Shown here: one piece after another, positions 24,258-33,368 of the stretch | How the letters are laid out: each line of letters opens with the position of its first letter | How positions within the stretch are numbered: position 1 is the stretch's first letter | NCBI GenBank assembly: GCA_035541255.1 | Contig: DATKNR010000006.1 | Span: forward strand, 26,659 to 90,658 | From: JOPF136 sp035541255 | Lineage (GTDB): Bacteria > Acidobacteriota > Terriglobia > Acidiferrales > UBA7541 | Length of the DNA stretch: 64,000 nucleotides | Direction: 5' to 3' | Notes under the pieces: generated by a model | Told to the model about the DNA's origin: nothing | The model's input: the letters and a program-made list of their open reading frames with translations, nothing else | Databases searched by the model: none | Program-made: the position numbers and the translations under genes

Positions 24258-25313
24258 TTACAGCGAGCGAATAAGAGCAGCCAGTTCCTTGCCGCTCACC
24301 GTGGCCGTCCCCAATTTGCTGACGACAATCCCCGCCGCTGCATTTCCCAGCGCCGCCGCATCGCGAATCGGGGCGCCGGCCGCCGCCGCCAGCGCCAGCG
24401 TCGCCAGCACCGTATCGCCCGCCCCCGTCACGTCGAACACCTGTTGCCCCTGGCCGGTCGGCCGCGCGCTCAGCCGCGAGCCAAACGGTGTCTCCTGTCC
24501 GAGCGCCGGAATTTTCAGTGCGCGGGCACCGTCGGGTTCGAACACCATCATTCCGCGCGGCCCGCGCGTCAGCACCACCGCACTCGATTTGAACTTTTCC
24601 AGCAACTGGCTGCCCGCCAGTTCGGCGGAAGCATCGTCCTCCACAGGCCGTGTGACCAGAAATCCCGCTTCCGCGCTGTTCAGGACAATGGCCGCGGCTC
24701 CCGGATAGGTGGCCAGCATGGACCACTTCGGCTTGACGAAGGCCGGCACGCCCAGCTTCACACACACTGCGAGCAAGCGCCGCACCAGTTCTTCGGTCAC
24801 CGTTCCCTTGTCGTAGTCGGAGATCACCAGAGCGTCCAGCCCGCGCCCGGCGCGTCCGTTCTTCAGCGCCCCCACGGCTTTGGCCACCAGCTTTTCTTCC
24901 ATTTCCCGGCTGAGCGGTGCGCGCGATTCGCGGTCCACGCGTACCACCTGCTGATGGCGTGCAATAATGCGCGTTTTCAGCGTCGTTCGCCGGCCGCGAT
25001 CGGCCAGCACGCCCCGTGCGTCGATTCCACGGGCCTCGAGGGAAGCCCGCAGACGCCCTCCATCCGGGTCGTCGCCGCACACACCGAAGGCCGCAGCGCG
25101 TGCTCCCAGCGCCGCCAGGTTCGCCGCCACGTTTCCCGCGCCACCGGGGCACTCGCTCTCCGCGACGAAATCCACCACGGGCACCGCGGCCTCGGGCGAA
25201 AGCCGGGTGGCGTTGCCCCACACGTAGCCGTCCAGCATGAAGTCGCCCACCACTCCGACGCGGCGGTGCGCCATCCTCCGAATCCATCGGCCCAGTTTTT
25301 TCGCCGGATTCAT
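24258..25313 (-). CDS. rfaE1: D-glycero-beta-D-manno-heptose-7-phosphate kinase (RfaE1/HldA-type)
   Basis: 351 residues of a PfkB/ribokinase-fold enzyme. The opening RVGVVGDFMLDGYVWG and the G-G-A-G-N-V-A motif (PGGAGNVAANLAALGA), DALVISDYDKG and the catalytic DVTGAGDTVLAT match the kinase half of HldE. The nucleotidyltransferase half is absent, so the partner would be encoded elsewhere. It phosphorylates heptose-7-phosphate for LPS inner core. The ATG at 25313 follows GAGGG; the frame extends 22 residues further without conservation. Confidence 0.9.
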   Translation of the reverse strand: MNPAKKLGRWIRRMAHRRVGVVGDFMLDGYVWGNATRLSPEAAVPVVDFVAESECPGGAGNVAANLAALGARAAAFGVCGDDPDGGRLRASLEARGIDARGVLADRGRRTTLKTRIIARHQQVVRVDRESRAPLSREMEEKLVAKAVGALKNGRAGRGLDALVISDYDKGTVTEELVRRLLAVCVKLGVPAFVKPKWSMLATYPGAAAIVLNSAEAGFLVTRPVEDDASAELAGSQLLEKFKSSAVVLTRGPRGMMVFEPDGARALKIPALGQETPFGSRLSARPTGQGQQVFDVTGAGDTVLATLALAAAAGAPIRDAAALGNAAAGIVVSKLGTATVSGKELAALIRSL

Positions 25314-25425
25314 TTGAACCCTCAGCGGCCGGGCGGCCGCGTTTTCGCGGTGCGGGGCTTTGTGTCCGCAAAGCGCCAAATCGCCGGTTTCAGCCGGCAG
25401 GCCGGCAGACGTTCCTGCCGCGCCA

Positions 25426-25599
25426 TCAGCTCCCCTCGATTTTCGCCTCGTCCACGAGCATCACGGGAATATCGTCGCGGATGGGATAGACGCGCCGGCA
25501 CGTCCCGCACTTCAGCCCTTGCGAGTCCGCAGTGAGCGTCACGGGCGTCTTGCACAGCGGGCAGACCAGAATGTCCAGCAATTCTTTGCTAACAGCCAT
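25426..25599 (-). CDS. Trm112 family small zinc-binding protein
   Basis: 57 residues. Two Cys pairs (CPLC near residue 11 and CGTC near residue 31) in the pattern ELLDILVCPLCK and YPIRDDIPVML are diagnostic for the Trm112/YcaR family. Bacterial members are associated with LPS/lipid A gene neighbourhoods or act as methyltransferase partners. Here it lies between a GH57 enzyme and the heptose kinase, which fits the former. The ATG at 25599 follows GGAGGAGG. Confidence 0.9.
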   Translation of the reverse strand: MAVSKELLDILVCPLCKTPVTLTADSQGLKCGTCRRVYPIRDDIPVMLVDEAKIEGS

Positions 25600-25683
25600 G
25601 CCTCCTCCACTTGGCTTCAAGTTCCGATACCGCACTGTAGCACAGCCCTGTGGATGTGCGCCGTTCCCTCCCCGTCCGCGGGC

Positions 25684-27858
25684 CTAGCCCTTCCCTTTCG
25701 CCGTCGCCGGGCGCGCCTGCCCCACTCGCACCGTGAACCTCCCGGTCCACAGGGCGCCCAACGGCAATTCAAGCGGCCATACGGCCAGCACCTGTGAGCC
25801 CTGATACACCCGCTCGAATCCTTCCTCGGATTCCGTCACCGTCTCAATGGGCGCGGTCCAGAATTCCCGCGCATTCGCCGCGGAGAGAGTGATGGCCACG
25901 TTCTGCCACTCGTCCACCAGACGCAGCTCCCCGCCCGGCACCGCGCCCGTCCACCGCAGCGGCTGCCGTATCCCATCCCACTCGAAGTAGCGGTCGGGTG
26001 CGTCGGGAGCAAGCATATTGAACACCATTTCCAGTCCCGCTTGAACGCGTAGCGGCTCGCCCGTGTGATTCGAAAGTGCCAGGTGACATGCGATCTCGAA
26101 TCCCTTGCCGGTCCGCGAAAAGAGAAACGTCTTGGATGCGTGGAGCAATTGTCCTTCTGCCGGCTTCAATACTGGACGCGATGTGAATGCCGCCTGGAAA
26201 AGCATCTCCAGCCGCTCCGGCGTTCCCGCGGCCACCGCGTATTCGCCCCCGGCAAACGCCGGCGCCTCCTCCAGCCGCAATTCCGCGTAGTCCTCGCATT
26301 TTTTCCAGGTGGGGAACAGGAAAAGCCGGAAGCAATTCCGCGCCCAGCGGTCGTAGCGCAAGAAACGGTCGAGTCCGTCCTCCTTCACCCGCATCTTGTC
26401 GTGAATCGACGCCACCGCCGCACCCTGCTGCTGCGCCGCTCCGGATTGTTTCAGCCGGTCGTGATACGCCTCCGGCCTCCGCTGGATCGAATTGATCAGT
26501 GTGACATCCGACACGCGGTAATCGAGCGCCACCATCGTTCCGCCGTCCCATGGTTTCGTGAGCGCGGCGTAGGATTCGGAGACGTGATACATCTCCTCGC
26601 GGCCGTCCGCGTCGAAGTCCAGCGTGAACACCTCCGCGTAGCTCGGCACCCCGTGGTCCGCCGCGTCGGCCAGCTTCTCCGCCATCACCAGTTCGTGCCA
26701 CAGGGCCGCCCGCAGATGCGGTGCGTAAAGCCCCCCGAACACGCCGTGCCAGTAAGCGTCGTTGCATTGGGCTCGCAGCAGATGGATGCCCGCCTGGTCC
26801 ACCGCGCGGCGCAGCGGCAGCCCGCGCCGCACTTCGCGCGCCAGCCGGCGGTGCTTGGTGGAGACGTTCAGCATCTTCTTGTGCATCAGGTTCGCTTCGC
26901 TGTATTTCGTGAGAAACGTCCGCCAGAAGCTCCCCCGCAGAAATACCAGCACGTCCGCGCGATTCGCGAATTCCTGCAGCAAGGCGTGGAATCGCTTCCG
27001 CGCCGGAGTCGGCAGCGCCCACTCCGTAAGTTCCGTGTACGACGCGGCAGGCAAATCCGCCCGTCCCAGCGGCTGATACGACGCCATCAGGTCGCCCGGC
27101 AGCCCGGTCTCCAGCCACTCCGAATTCTTCTCGATGGCCGTAAACCACTGGTCCAGCCAGCCGTGCACGTAACAGTGGTCGTAGGTCTCGGGCCACACGC
27201 CGAACTTCTCGCAGTCGTCGCCCATCGCCGCCATTCCGCCGGGATGCGCCTGCGACGAACGCCGGAGGAATTCGATGCTTTCCTCCACGCGGCCGAAGGG
27301 CACCAGGTAACGGAGCCGCTTCAGCCCGGGAATCACTTTCACCACCTGGTTCAGATCTTCCGTCAGGTAGTATCCGAACAGATCCGCGAGTTCAAAGCCC
27401 GCGCCCAGGAAGTGCACGTCGTCCACCAGCGTGTACTCCACTCCGGCGGCGGAAAGCGTCCACGGAAGCTGCGGCTCCCAGACTCGCTCCGTCAGCCAGG
27501 CGCCCTGCGGCCGGCGTCCGAACTGTTTTTCCAGATAATCCGACATCCGCCGGATTTGCTCGATGCGGTCCTCGGGCGGAATCGAAATCAGAATGGGCTC
27601 GTAGAATCCGGAGCCCACCATCTCGATCTGCCCTTTCTCCACCAATTGCCGCAACAGCGCGAAATAATCCGGGTGCCGCGCATCCATCCACTCCAGCAGG
27701 GGACCGCTGATGTGCAATCCGATCCGAATCCCGGGATGCCGCTCCACCGCCTTCACGAACGGCAGGTACGATTTCTGATAGCAAGCCTCAAAGACGCTTT
27801 CGAAATTCCCGATGGGCTGGTGCGCGTGGATGAGCAGCAGAAGCCGGAACTTCGACAA
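25684..27858 (-). CDS. Glycoside hydrolase family 57 protein, 4-alpha-glucanotransferase-like
   Basis: About 724 residues. The GH57 barrel opens FRLLLLIHAHQPIGNF, equivalent to the IHNHQPLGNF of archaeal 4-alpha-glucanotransferase. The catalytic nucleophile Glu lies in GAWLTERVWEPQ and the acid/base Asp in GDDCEKFGVWP. DUF1925- and DUF1926-like C-terminal domains follow (about 290-700). It acts on alpha-1,4-glucans such as glycogen or maltodextrin and has no signal peptide. The start is uncertain: the TTG at 27858 has GGGGGAAA upstream and gives the conserved N-terminus; ATG 27888 and GTG 27972, the latter overlapping the previous stop, are alternatives. Confidence 0.88.
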   Translation of the reverse strand: MSKFRLLLLIHAHQPIGNFESVFEACYQKSYLPFVKAVERHPGIRIGLHISGPLLEWMDARHPDYFALLRQLVEKGQIEMVGSGFYEPILISIPPEDRIEQIRRMSDYLEKQFGRRPQGAWLTERVWEPQLPWTLSAAGVEYTLVDDVHFLGAGFELADLFGYYLTEDLNQVVKVIPGLKRLRYLVPFGRVEESIEFLRRSSQAHPGGMAAMGDDCEKFGVWPETYDHCYVHGWLDQWFTAIEKNSEWLETGLPGDLMASYQPLGRADLPAASYTELTEWALPTPARKRFHALLQEFANRADVLVFLRGSFWRTFLTKYSEANLMHKKMLNVSTKHRRLAREVRRGLPLRRAVDQAGIHLLRAQCNDAYWHGVFGGLYAPHLRAALWHELVMAEKLADAADHGVPSYAEVFTLDFDADGREEMYHVSESYAALTKPWDGGTMVALDYRVSDVTLINSIQRRPEAYHDRLKQSGAAQQQGAAVASIHDKMRVKEDGLDRFLRYDRWARNCFRLFLFPTWKKCEDYAELRLEEAPAFAGGEYAVAAGTPERLEMLFQAAFTSRPVLKPAEGQLLHASKTFLFSRTGKGFEIACHLALSNHTGEPLRVQAGLEMVFNMLAPDAPDRYFEWDGIRQPLRWTGAVPGGELRLVDEWQNVAITLSAANAREFWTAPIETVTESEEGFERVYQGSQVLAVWPLELPLGALWTGRFTVRVGQARPATAKGKG

Positions 27859-27968
27859 GGGTTTCCCCCAGGAGCAAGCTAACACCATACCCCAGTTGGA
27901 TTCCGCGCTACCAGTGCTTCGAGGGAGCGAGGTTCTGCCCGAGGCGTCTGCGGCCGGCGGCCCGGGAT

Positions 27969-28655
27969 TCACCCTCCGGCCGGCGGATAAATTTCTGTCT
28001 GTGCCGCGCCCGCAAATCGCGCCATCCGCTCCCCATGGCGTCTCGCGGCCAGCTCCACCGCTTCACCCCTCGCGCTCGACGGCGCAAAAATCACGGTCAG
28101 CACGTTCCGCGTCCCTGCCGTCACCATGGTTCGCTGCGAATCGCGGATTGGCCCGCCAAACGGTCCCTCGTCATCGCACAGCACCGGCTTCCCGTCCACC
28201 GGCCACATCTCCTTCCCAATCGCCAGATACGCTTCCCCGGCGCGCCCGTGCCGGAACACCAGCGGCGGCCGCAGCCGGTTGAGATCGAAGCTGCCCCAAG
28301 GCCATCCCGTTTCGCAGGATCCCAGGTTGTTCAGGTCCACCACGTTCGACACGCGGTAGAGACCTTTGCCCTGGAGCACCCGGCGCAGCAATTGTTCGCC
28401 CGACGGCCGCGAGTGCGTCGGATCCACGCCCCATCCGCGGAACATCGCCCGCACCGCCTGAACTGATTCGCGCACGGCAAGCTGCTCGAGCGGGATCTCG
28501 CGCTTCAGCCGCGCGCACAGTTCCGCGATTTCCTGCTCCAACTCCGCCGATGCGGCCGCCACGGCTACTCCGCGCACCGCGACGGCGCCCACCCGCACCC
28601 CCGAAAGTTCACTCCTGATTTCCATCGCCCGGCCTTCGCCCGGTTCGCTCGTCAT
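27969..28655 (-). CDS. B3/B4 domain protein (phenylalanyl-tRNA synthetase beta-like)
   Basis: 228 residues forming a free-standing B3/4 domain, as found in PheT, where it recognises aminoacyl moieties. Visible motifs: LYRVSNVVDLNNLGS (the V-V-D-x-x-N signature), then LCDDEGPFGGPIRDSQRT, with an EGPFGG-type loop close to the substrate pocket. Stand-alone members may edit or sense aminoacyl-tRNA; this is not established. The stop overlaps a possible GTG start of the downstream GH57 gene. Either the ATG at 28655 or the one at 28625 may be used. Confidence 0.85.
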   Translation of the reverse strand: MTSEPGEGRAMEIRSELSGVRVGAVAVRGVAVAAASAELEQEIAELCARLKREIPLEQLAVRESVQAVRAMFRGWGVDPTHSRPSGEQLLRRVLQGKGLYRVSNVVDLNNLGSCETGWPWGSFDLNRLRPPLVFRHGRAGEAYLAIGKEMWPVDGKPVLCDDEGPFGGPIRDSQRTMVTAGTRNVLTVIFAPSSARGEAVELAARRHGERMARFAGAAQTEIYPPAGG

Positions 28656-28714
28656 TTCAAGTCAGCGCAAGTCTATCCGCGCGCGGCGCTGTAGGATAGT
28701 GCTGGCAGCGCCGC

Positions 28715-29113
28715 ATGCTCATGCTGGATGCCTCCAATCCGATCGCCCCACGCACTGAACGTGCCGCCTTCTCCCGCGGGATTCGCCAGTTCAACACCCG
28801 CAAGTTCTGGCACGCCCACGAGTCCTGGGAACTCATCTGGCTCGCCGCTTCGGAGCCGGACAAGATATTTCTGCAGGGAATCATTCAGGTGGCTGCGGCG
28901 TTCTACCACCATCAGAAGAAGAATTACGAGGGGATGCGGTCACTCATGCGCCGCGGACTGGCAAAGCTGGAAGGCTTCCCGGCCGGCTACCGCGGAGTTC
29001 GCCTGGAGGAGTTGCGCTGCGCCTTGCGCGAATGGCTGGCTGCGGATTTCCGTGGGGACGCGTTGCCCCGCTCCTATCCCCGGTTGCTCCGAAGGCATCG
29101 CAAGATTAGTTGA
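28715..29113 (+). CDS. DUF309 family protein
   Basis: 132 residues, all helical. The signature QFNTRKFWHAHESWELIWL contains the conserved W-H-x-x-H/E-x-x-E/W pattern of DUF309, and IFLQGIIQVAAAFYHHQKKN is its second conserved helix pair. Its function is unknown. A TAGGAT hexamer lies 17 bases before the ATG. Starts at 28715 and 28721 are equally possible. It converges on the ferredoxin gene. Confidence 0.85.
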   Translation: MLMLDASNPIAPRTERAAFSRGIRQFNTRKFWHAHESWELIWLAASEPDKIFLQGIIQVAAAFYHHQKKNYEGMRSLMRRGLAKLEGFPAGYRGVRLEELRCALREWLAADFRGDALPRSYPRLLRRHRKIS

Positions 29114-29159
29114 ATTCGGCCGGAGTAAGTTCCAGGTATCCAGCCGGAATCGACGCGGA

Positions 29160-29429
29160 TCAGGCCTGTTTCTTCGCGTACCACTCGGAGTTGATCGCGG
29201 CAAAATTCGCCCACTTCTCCGGCAGATCTTCCAGCGCAAAAATCGCCGTCACCGGACATACGGGCACGCAGGCACCGCAGTCAATGCACTCCGTGGGATG
29301 GATGTACAGCTGGGTCTCATTGGCAAACGCCGGCTCGTCTTTACGCGGGTGGATGCAGTCGACCGGACATACATCCACGCATGCCGTATCCTTCGTTCCC
29401 ACGCAGGGTTCCGCAATCACATAAGCCAT
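29160..29429 (-). CDS. Ferredoxin, 7Fe/8Fe type
   Basis: 89 residues with two cluster motifs. The first is spread over CVGTKDTACVDVCPVDCI and the second is CIDCGACVPVCPV (C-x2-C-x2-C-x3-C, for 4Fe-4S). The wider spacing in the first motif is typical of 3Fe-4S/4Fe-4S (FdxA-like) ferredoxins. GAGGAG precedes the ATG. It is divergent from fdhD, 238 bases apart, and its electron partner cannot be told from this context. Confidence 0.92.
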   Translation of the reverse strand: MAYVIAEPCVGTKDTACVDVCPVDCIHPRKDEPAFANETQLYIHPTECIDCGACVPVCPVTAIFALEDLPEKWANFAAINSEWYAKKQA

Positions 29430-29667
29430 CGGAAAGCTCCTCGCTCAATAGTGCGCGTCCGGACTCCAGCGGACGACTATTCCTGACTTCATGGTTTTTA
29501 TATCATCAAAGCCGGAGCCGCACAACTTTGCGCCCTCACGCCGGTCCGGTGTGCAGACGGACGCCGGCGTTCCCTGCTCCCCGCCCATGACTCCTGCGGA
29601 CTGGTGTATTCTCCTGTTGCCGCATGGTTCTGACGCGGGCATTTGCGGCCCCGGGAGGCCGCTCCCT

Positions 29668-30522
29668 TTGACCACGCCGTCTCGCAGCGTCGACCTTACG
29701 CTGGTCCAGGAATGGCAGGACGGCCGGCTTCGTCCCTTCCAGGACTACCTCGCCGGCGAGGAACCGCTCGAAATCCGCGCCGGCGACGCGTCCATCAGCG
29801 TCACCATGCGCACCCCCGGCCACGACCTGGAACTCGCCGCGGGCTTCCTGCTTACCGAAGGGCTGATCCAGCGCCGCGAACAGATTCGCAACATCGCTCC
29901 CGCCACGGGCTGCAAACCCACCGAGCAGGGCAACATCGTGCAGGTCGAGTTGGAACCCGAATCGCTTGCCGGCCTCAACCGCCTCCGCCGCAACTTTTAC
30001 GCCACTTCGAGCTGCGGCATCTGCGGGAAGGCGTCCATTGATGCCATTCGCCTCCGCGGTATTCCTCTGCCAAACCCGAATTTTCGTGTGAGCGCGGAAA
30101 CTCTCTGCCGCCTCCCCGATTCTCTGCGCGAGGGCCAGGCCATCTTCGGACGGACCGGCGGTCTCCATGCCGCGGCGCTGTTTTCCGCGCAGGGTCACCT
30201 GGAAGCCCAGCGCGAAGACATCGGCCGCCACAATGCCGTTGACAAAATTGTCGGATGGGCTCTGTTCGCCGGCCGCTTGCCGCTTTCTCAATCCCTGCTC
30301 ATGGTCAGCGGCCGCGGCGGATTCGAAATCATCCAGAAGGCTGCCGCCGCCGGCATCCCTGTGGTCGCTTCAGTCTCCGCGCCTTCGAGCCTTGCCGTGC
30401 GCCTGGCCCGCGAACTCCGCATGACGCTCGTCGGCTTTCTTCGCGGCCGCCGATTCGTGGTTTATGCAGGCGAAGAGCGCCTCCAAATGGGGCCCGCTGG
30501 CTCCGTCCGCGAGCCCGTATAG
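29668..30522 (+). CDS. fdhD: FdhD, formate dehydrogenase accessory sulfurtransferase
   Basis: 284 residues, the usual FdhD length. The sulfur-relay CxxC is in SSCGICGKAS (about residue 115). FGRTGGLHAAALF, REDIGRHNAVDKIVG and SGRGGFEIIQKAA are further family signatures. FdhD passes sulfur from IscS to the molybdenum cofactor of formate dehydrogenase, though no formate dehydrogenase gene is in the window. The TTG at 29668 is chosen: GGGAGG lies 9 bases ahead and the N-terminus then matches the family. An ATG at 29587 would add 27 unconserved residues. Confidence 0.9.
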   Translation: MTTPSRSVDLTLVQEWQDGRLRPFQDYLAGEEPLEIRAGDASISVTMRTPGHDLELAAGFLLTEGLIQRREQIRNIAPATGCKPTEQGNIVQVELEPESLAGLNRLRRNFYATSSCGICGKASIDAIRLRGIPLPNPNFRVSAETLCRLPDSLREGQAIFGRTGGLHAAALFSAQGHLEAQREDIGRHNAVDKIVGWALFAGRLPLSQSLLMVSGRGGFEIIQKAAAAGIPVVASVSAPSSLAVRLARELRMTLVGFLRGRRFVVYAGEERLQMGPAGSVREPV

Positions 30523-30657
30523 CCGCGCCAGCTGCCCTCCCTTCCCCCTCCGGTGTTAACATTCCAGGTGCGCGCGACATCTAATCCGCTCGAGGGCGGA
30601 GCCCATTGCGCCCGACAACGTTTTGCCCGGATTACGGGCACCAGTTCTGGAGGAACT

Positions 30658-31272
30658 ATGCGCCTTCGCGTTCTGAGTCTTTTCGCCGTTCTCGCTCTGG
30701 TGGCTGGCGTGGCCGCCGCGCAACAGAATTTCGGCTCGAGTGACGTGCCTGCCGCGCCTCCCATCGGGAGCAAAATGCCCGGTATCAAGCTCGCCACGCT
30801 TACCGGCGAGTCCACCGATCTTGCAGCCTACGCGAACAAGAACGGCCTTCTCGTCATCTTCGTTTCCGTGCAGTGCCCCGTTTCCAACGCCTATAACGGC
30901 CGTATGGAAGCCCTGGCTCAGCAGTGGCGCTCGCGCGGCTTTGGCGTCGTCGGCATCAACGCCAACCGCACCGAATCCGCGGAAGCCGTGGCGGCGCATG
31001 CCCGTGAGCACGGCCTTACTTTTCCCATCCTGAAAGATAACGACAACCGGCTCGCGGACGCTCTGGGCGCTTCCTTCACTCCTGAAACGTATCTGTTCGA
31101 TGCTTCGGGCACACTGCGCTATCACGGCCGCATCGACGACAGCAAGGACCCTTCCGGCATCAGCAAGCGCGACCTGAACGACGCTATGGAAGCTCTCGCG
31201 GCTGGAAAGTCAATTTCCATTGCCGAGACCAAGGCTTTCGGCTGCACCATCAAGCGCGTTCCGCGTTCCTAG
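30658..31272 (+). CDS. Exported redoxin (AhpC/TSA-like, thioredoxin fold)
   Basis: 204 residues with a signal peptide (LSLFAVLALVAGVAAAQQ). The thioredoxin-fold domain begins IGSKMPGIKLATLTG. At the active-site position it has VSVQCPVSNAYNG: one Cys, where CxxC would be expected, as in one subgroup of exported redoxins. GVVGINANRTES and a C-terminal YHGRIDDS follow. GGAGG precedes the ATG. A second thioredoxin-fold gene follows 35 bases later. Probable role: periplasmic thiol redox chemistry. Confidence 0.85.
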   Translation: MRLRVLSLFAVLALVAGVAAAQQNFGSSDVPAAPPIGSKMPGIKLATLTGESTDLAAYANKNGLLVIFVSVQCPVSNAYNGRMEALAQQWRSRGFGVVGINANRTESAEAVAAHAREHGLTFPILKDNDNRLADALGASFTPETYLFDASGTLRYHGRIDDSKDPSGISKRDLNDAMEALAAGKSISIAETKAFGCTIKRVPRS

Positions 31273-31307
31273 CCTCGCGGGGCCCGAAGGCGCGGGATCT
31301 AACGAGT

Positions 31308-31856
31308 ATGCGAGAGCGCTTTCCATGCATCATCCTGGCGGCCGCCGCATTTCTGCTCACGGGTTTTGTCTTGCGGGCTCAGGCACCGGCAGAAAAATCC
31401 GCCACCGCGCCTCAATCCGCTCTCGAAGTTCTCGACGCCGACCACTACCTCGCCAAAGTAGCTGCGGAGCACGGCAAGCCGCTGATGGTCACTTTCTGGG
31501 CCACGTGGTGCGAGCCCTGCCGCGCGGAATATCCCATGGTCAACGAACTCGTCCGCGAGTATCAGCCCAAGGGCCTGGCCGTGTTCGGCATGAACTGCGA
31601 CGACGACGCTGAAGTGCCCATCGCCATCCATTTCCTCGAAAAAGTCCGGCCCGTGTTTCCCAATTACCGCAAGAAGCCCGGCAAGGAAGAGGATTTCATC
31701 AACCGCGTCGACACGAAATGGTCCGGCGCCCTGCCTGCCACCTTTTTCTATGCTCCCGACGGCCAGCTTTTCGGTACGCTCATGGGAGAACAGAAGCGCG
31801 AATCATTCGTCTCCGCCATCGAGAAGACTCTGGCCACCGCTGCGACCCGAAAGTAG
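31308..31856 (+). CDS. TlpA-like exported thioredoxin-family protein
   Basis: 182 residues. A signal peptide (IILAAAAFLLTGFVLRAQ) is followed by a thioredoxin domain with active site FWATWCEPCRAEYP (W-C-x-x-C). LPATFFYAPDGQL contains the cis-proline. Such proteins reduce or oxidise periplasmic disulfides, often for cytochrome c maturation; no ccm gene is near. It is probably co-transcribed with the redoxin gene at 30658, and a terminator follows. Confidence 0.88.
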   Translation: MRERFPCIILAAAAFLLTGFVLRAQAPAEKSATAPQSALEVLDADHYLAKVAAEHGKPLMVTFWATWCEPCRAEYPMVNELVREYQPKGLAVFGMNCDDDAEVPIAIHFLEKVRPVFPNYRKKPGKEEDFINRVDTKWSGALPATFFYAPDGQLFGTLMGEQKRESFVSAIEKTLATAATRK

Positions 31857-31891
31857 CCCTCCGTAGCGCAGGGTTTGCCCGCCGTGGCGGG

Positions 31892-31935
31892 CGCAGCCTG
31901 CTTGCCGCCAGGCAGGCCCTGCGGCTTTTTCTTTC
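31892..31935 (+). terminator. Predicted intrinsic terminator after the thioredoxin-family pair
   Basis: CGCAG (31892-31896) pairs with CTGCG (31919-31923), and within it CCTGC pairs with GCAGG around a short loop. The T-rich run CTTTTTCTTT follows at 31925-31934. It sits 36 bases after the thioredoxin-family stop and ahead of the UPF0173 gene. Confidence 0.65.
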
Positions 31936-31977
31936 CCGCATGCTGTAAACTCTCCGTGTCGAAATGGAGGAATCCTC

Positions 31978-32691
31978 ATGCTGAATCTGCACGGCAATAA
32001 GATTACCTGGCTGGGCCATAGCGCCTTCCGCGTTACCACCTCAGCCGGAAAAGTCATCCTCATCGATCCGTTCCTCTCCGGCAATCCGCTCTGCCCGGAA
32101 TCTGAGAAGAAGCAGCCGAAGGTGGACGCCATCCTGCTCTCGCATGCTCATGGCGACCACCTGGGCGATACGCTCGAGCTCGCGAAACAACACAAGTCCG
32201 CCATCGTCGCCATTTACGAGTTCGCCGGATGGCTCGAGTCCAAGGGCGCCACAAACACGGTGGGAATGAGCAAGGGCGGCACCACACAGGTGGCCGGCAT
32301 CGAGGTCACTATGACCCACGCCTTCCACTCCTCGAGCGTCACTGACGGCGGAAAACAAGTCTACGCCGGCGAGCCTGCCGGTCTCATCCTCCACCTACCC
32401 GGCGGCCTGCGCCTCTATCACGCCGGCGACACCTGCGTGTTCGGCGACATGAAGCTCATCGCCGAAATCTACGAGCCGCATATCGCCTGCCTTCCCATCG
32501 GCGATTTCTACACCATGGGCCCGCGTGAGGCCGCTCACGCCATCCGCCTGCTCGGCGTCAAACACGTGCTGCCCATGCATTACGGCACGTTTCCTCCGCT
32601 CACCGGACGTCCCGCGCACGTTCGCGAGCTGACCAAGGATATCGCCGGCCTCGAGATCCACGAGCTGAAGCCCGGCGAGTCGCTCGGCTAA
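31978..32691 (+). CDS. UPF0173 family metal-dependent hydrolase
   Basis: 237 residues of the metallo-beta-lactamase fold. The metal-binding H-x-H-x-D-H is in LLSHAHGDHLGD (about residue 57). ITWLGHSAFRVTT, HAFHSSSVTDGGK, YHAGDTCVFGDM and LPMHYGTFPPLTG are standard for the UPF0173 subgroup. The physiological substrate is unknown. GGAGG precedes the ATG. The O-methyltransferase gene starts 11 bases after its stop. Confidence 0.92.
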   Translation: MLNLHGNKITWLGHSAFRVTTSAGKVILIDPFLSGNPLCPESEKKQPKVDAILLSHAHGDHLGDTLELAKQHKSAIVAIYEFAGWLESKGATNTVGMSKGGTTQVAGIEVTMTHAFHSSSVTDGGKQVYAGEPAGLILHLPGGLRLYHAGDTCVFGDMKLIAEIYEPHIACLPIGDFYTMGPREAAHAIRLLGVKHVLPMHYGTFPPLTGRPAHVRELTKDIAGLEIHELKPGESLG

Positions 32692-32702
32692 GGCGCGCCG
32701 CC

Positions 32703-33347
32703 ATGTGGACCGCGAAAAACATCACCTACCCTGCCGTCGACAATTATCTGTTCAGCCTGCTCCCGAAGAGCCATCCTGTGCTCCGCGAGATGGAGCGATA
32801 CGCCTCCAAACGTGACATCCCCATCATCGCTCCCGCCGTCGGCCGTTTTTTCGCTCTCCTCGCGCAAATTTCCGGCGCAAAGCGCATTTTCGAAATGGGC
32901 TCTGCAATCGGCTATTCCACACTCTGGCTGGCCATGGGCGCGGGGCCGGGCGCGGAAGTGCATTATGCCGACGGCAGCGCCGACAACGCCCGCCGTGCGC
33001 ACGCGTATTTCGAGCGTTCCGGCATGGCCGGCCGAATTCACATCCACGTGGGCGTGGCCCAGGAGAAGCTCGCTGGAACTCCCGGCAAGTTCGACATGAT
33101 TTTTATTGACGTGGATAAGGAGCAGTATCCCGATACGCTGCGCCTGGCCGTCCCGCGTATTCGCTCCGGCGGCCTGCTGCTCGCCGACAACACGCTGTGG
33201 AGCGGACGCGCCGCGCGCAAAGCGCCCCGCGGGGACGCCCGCACGCGCGGCATCCAGCAATTCAACCGCATGGTCTATGCTTCGAAGGAATTGTTTCCGG
33301 TGATTGTGCCGTTCCGCGACGGCGTGACCATCTGCCGCAAGCTGTAG
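32703..33347 (+). CDS. Cation-dependent O-methyltransferase
   Basis: 214 residues of the O-methyltransferase 3 (COMT-like) family. IFEMGSAIGYSTLWLAMG forms the SAM motif, FDMIFIDVDKEQYPDTL carries the metal-binding Asp, and LLADNTLWSGRA provides the Asp-Asn pair. It would methylate a catechol-type or related small molecule; the substrate is not known. It is probably co-transcribed with the UPF0173 gene. It converges on proline dehydrogenase, 21 bases apart. Confidence 0.88.
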   Translation: MWTAKNITYPAVDNYLFSLLPKSHPVLREMERYASKRDIPIIAPAVGRFFALLAQISGAKRIFEMGSAIGYSTLWLAMGAGPGAEVHYADGSADNARRAHAYFERSGMAGRIHIHVGVAQEKLAGTPGKFDMIFIDVDKEQYPDTLRLAVPRIRSGGLLLADNTLWSGRAARKAPRGDARTRGIQQFNRMVYASKELFPVIVPFRDGVTICRKL

Positions 33348-33368
33348 CAGGGCGCAGCGGCCCGGCCG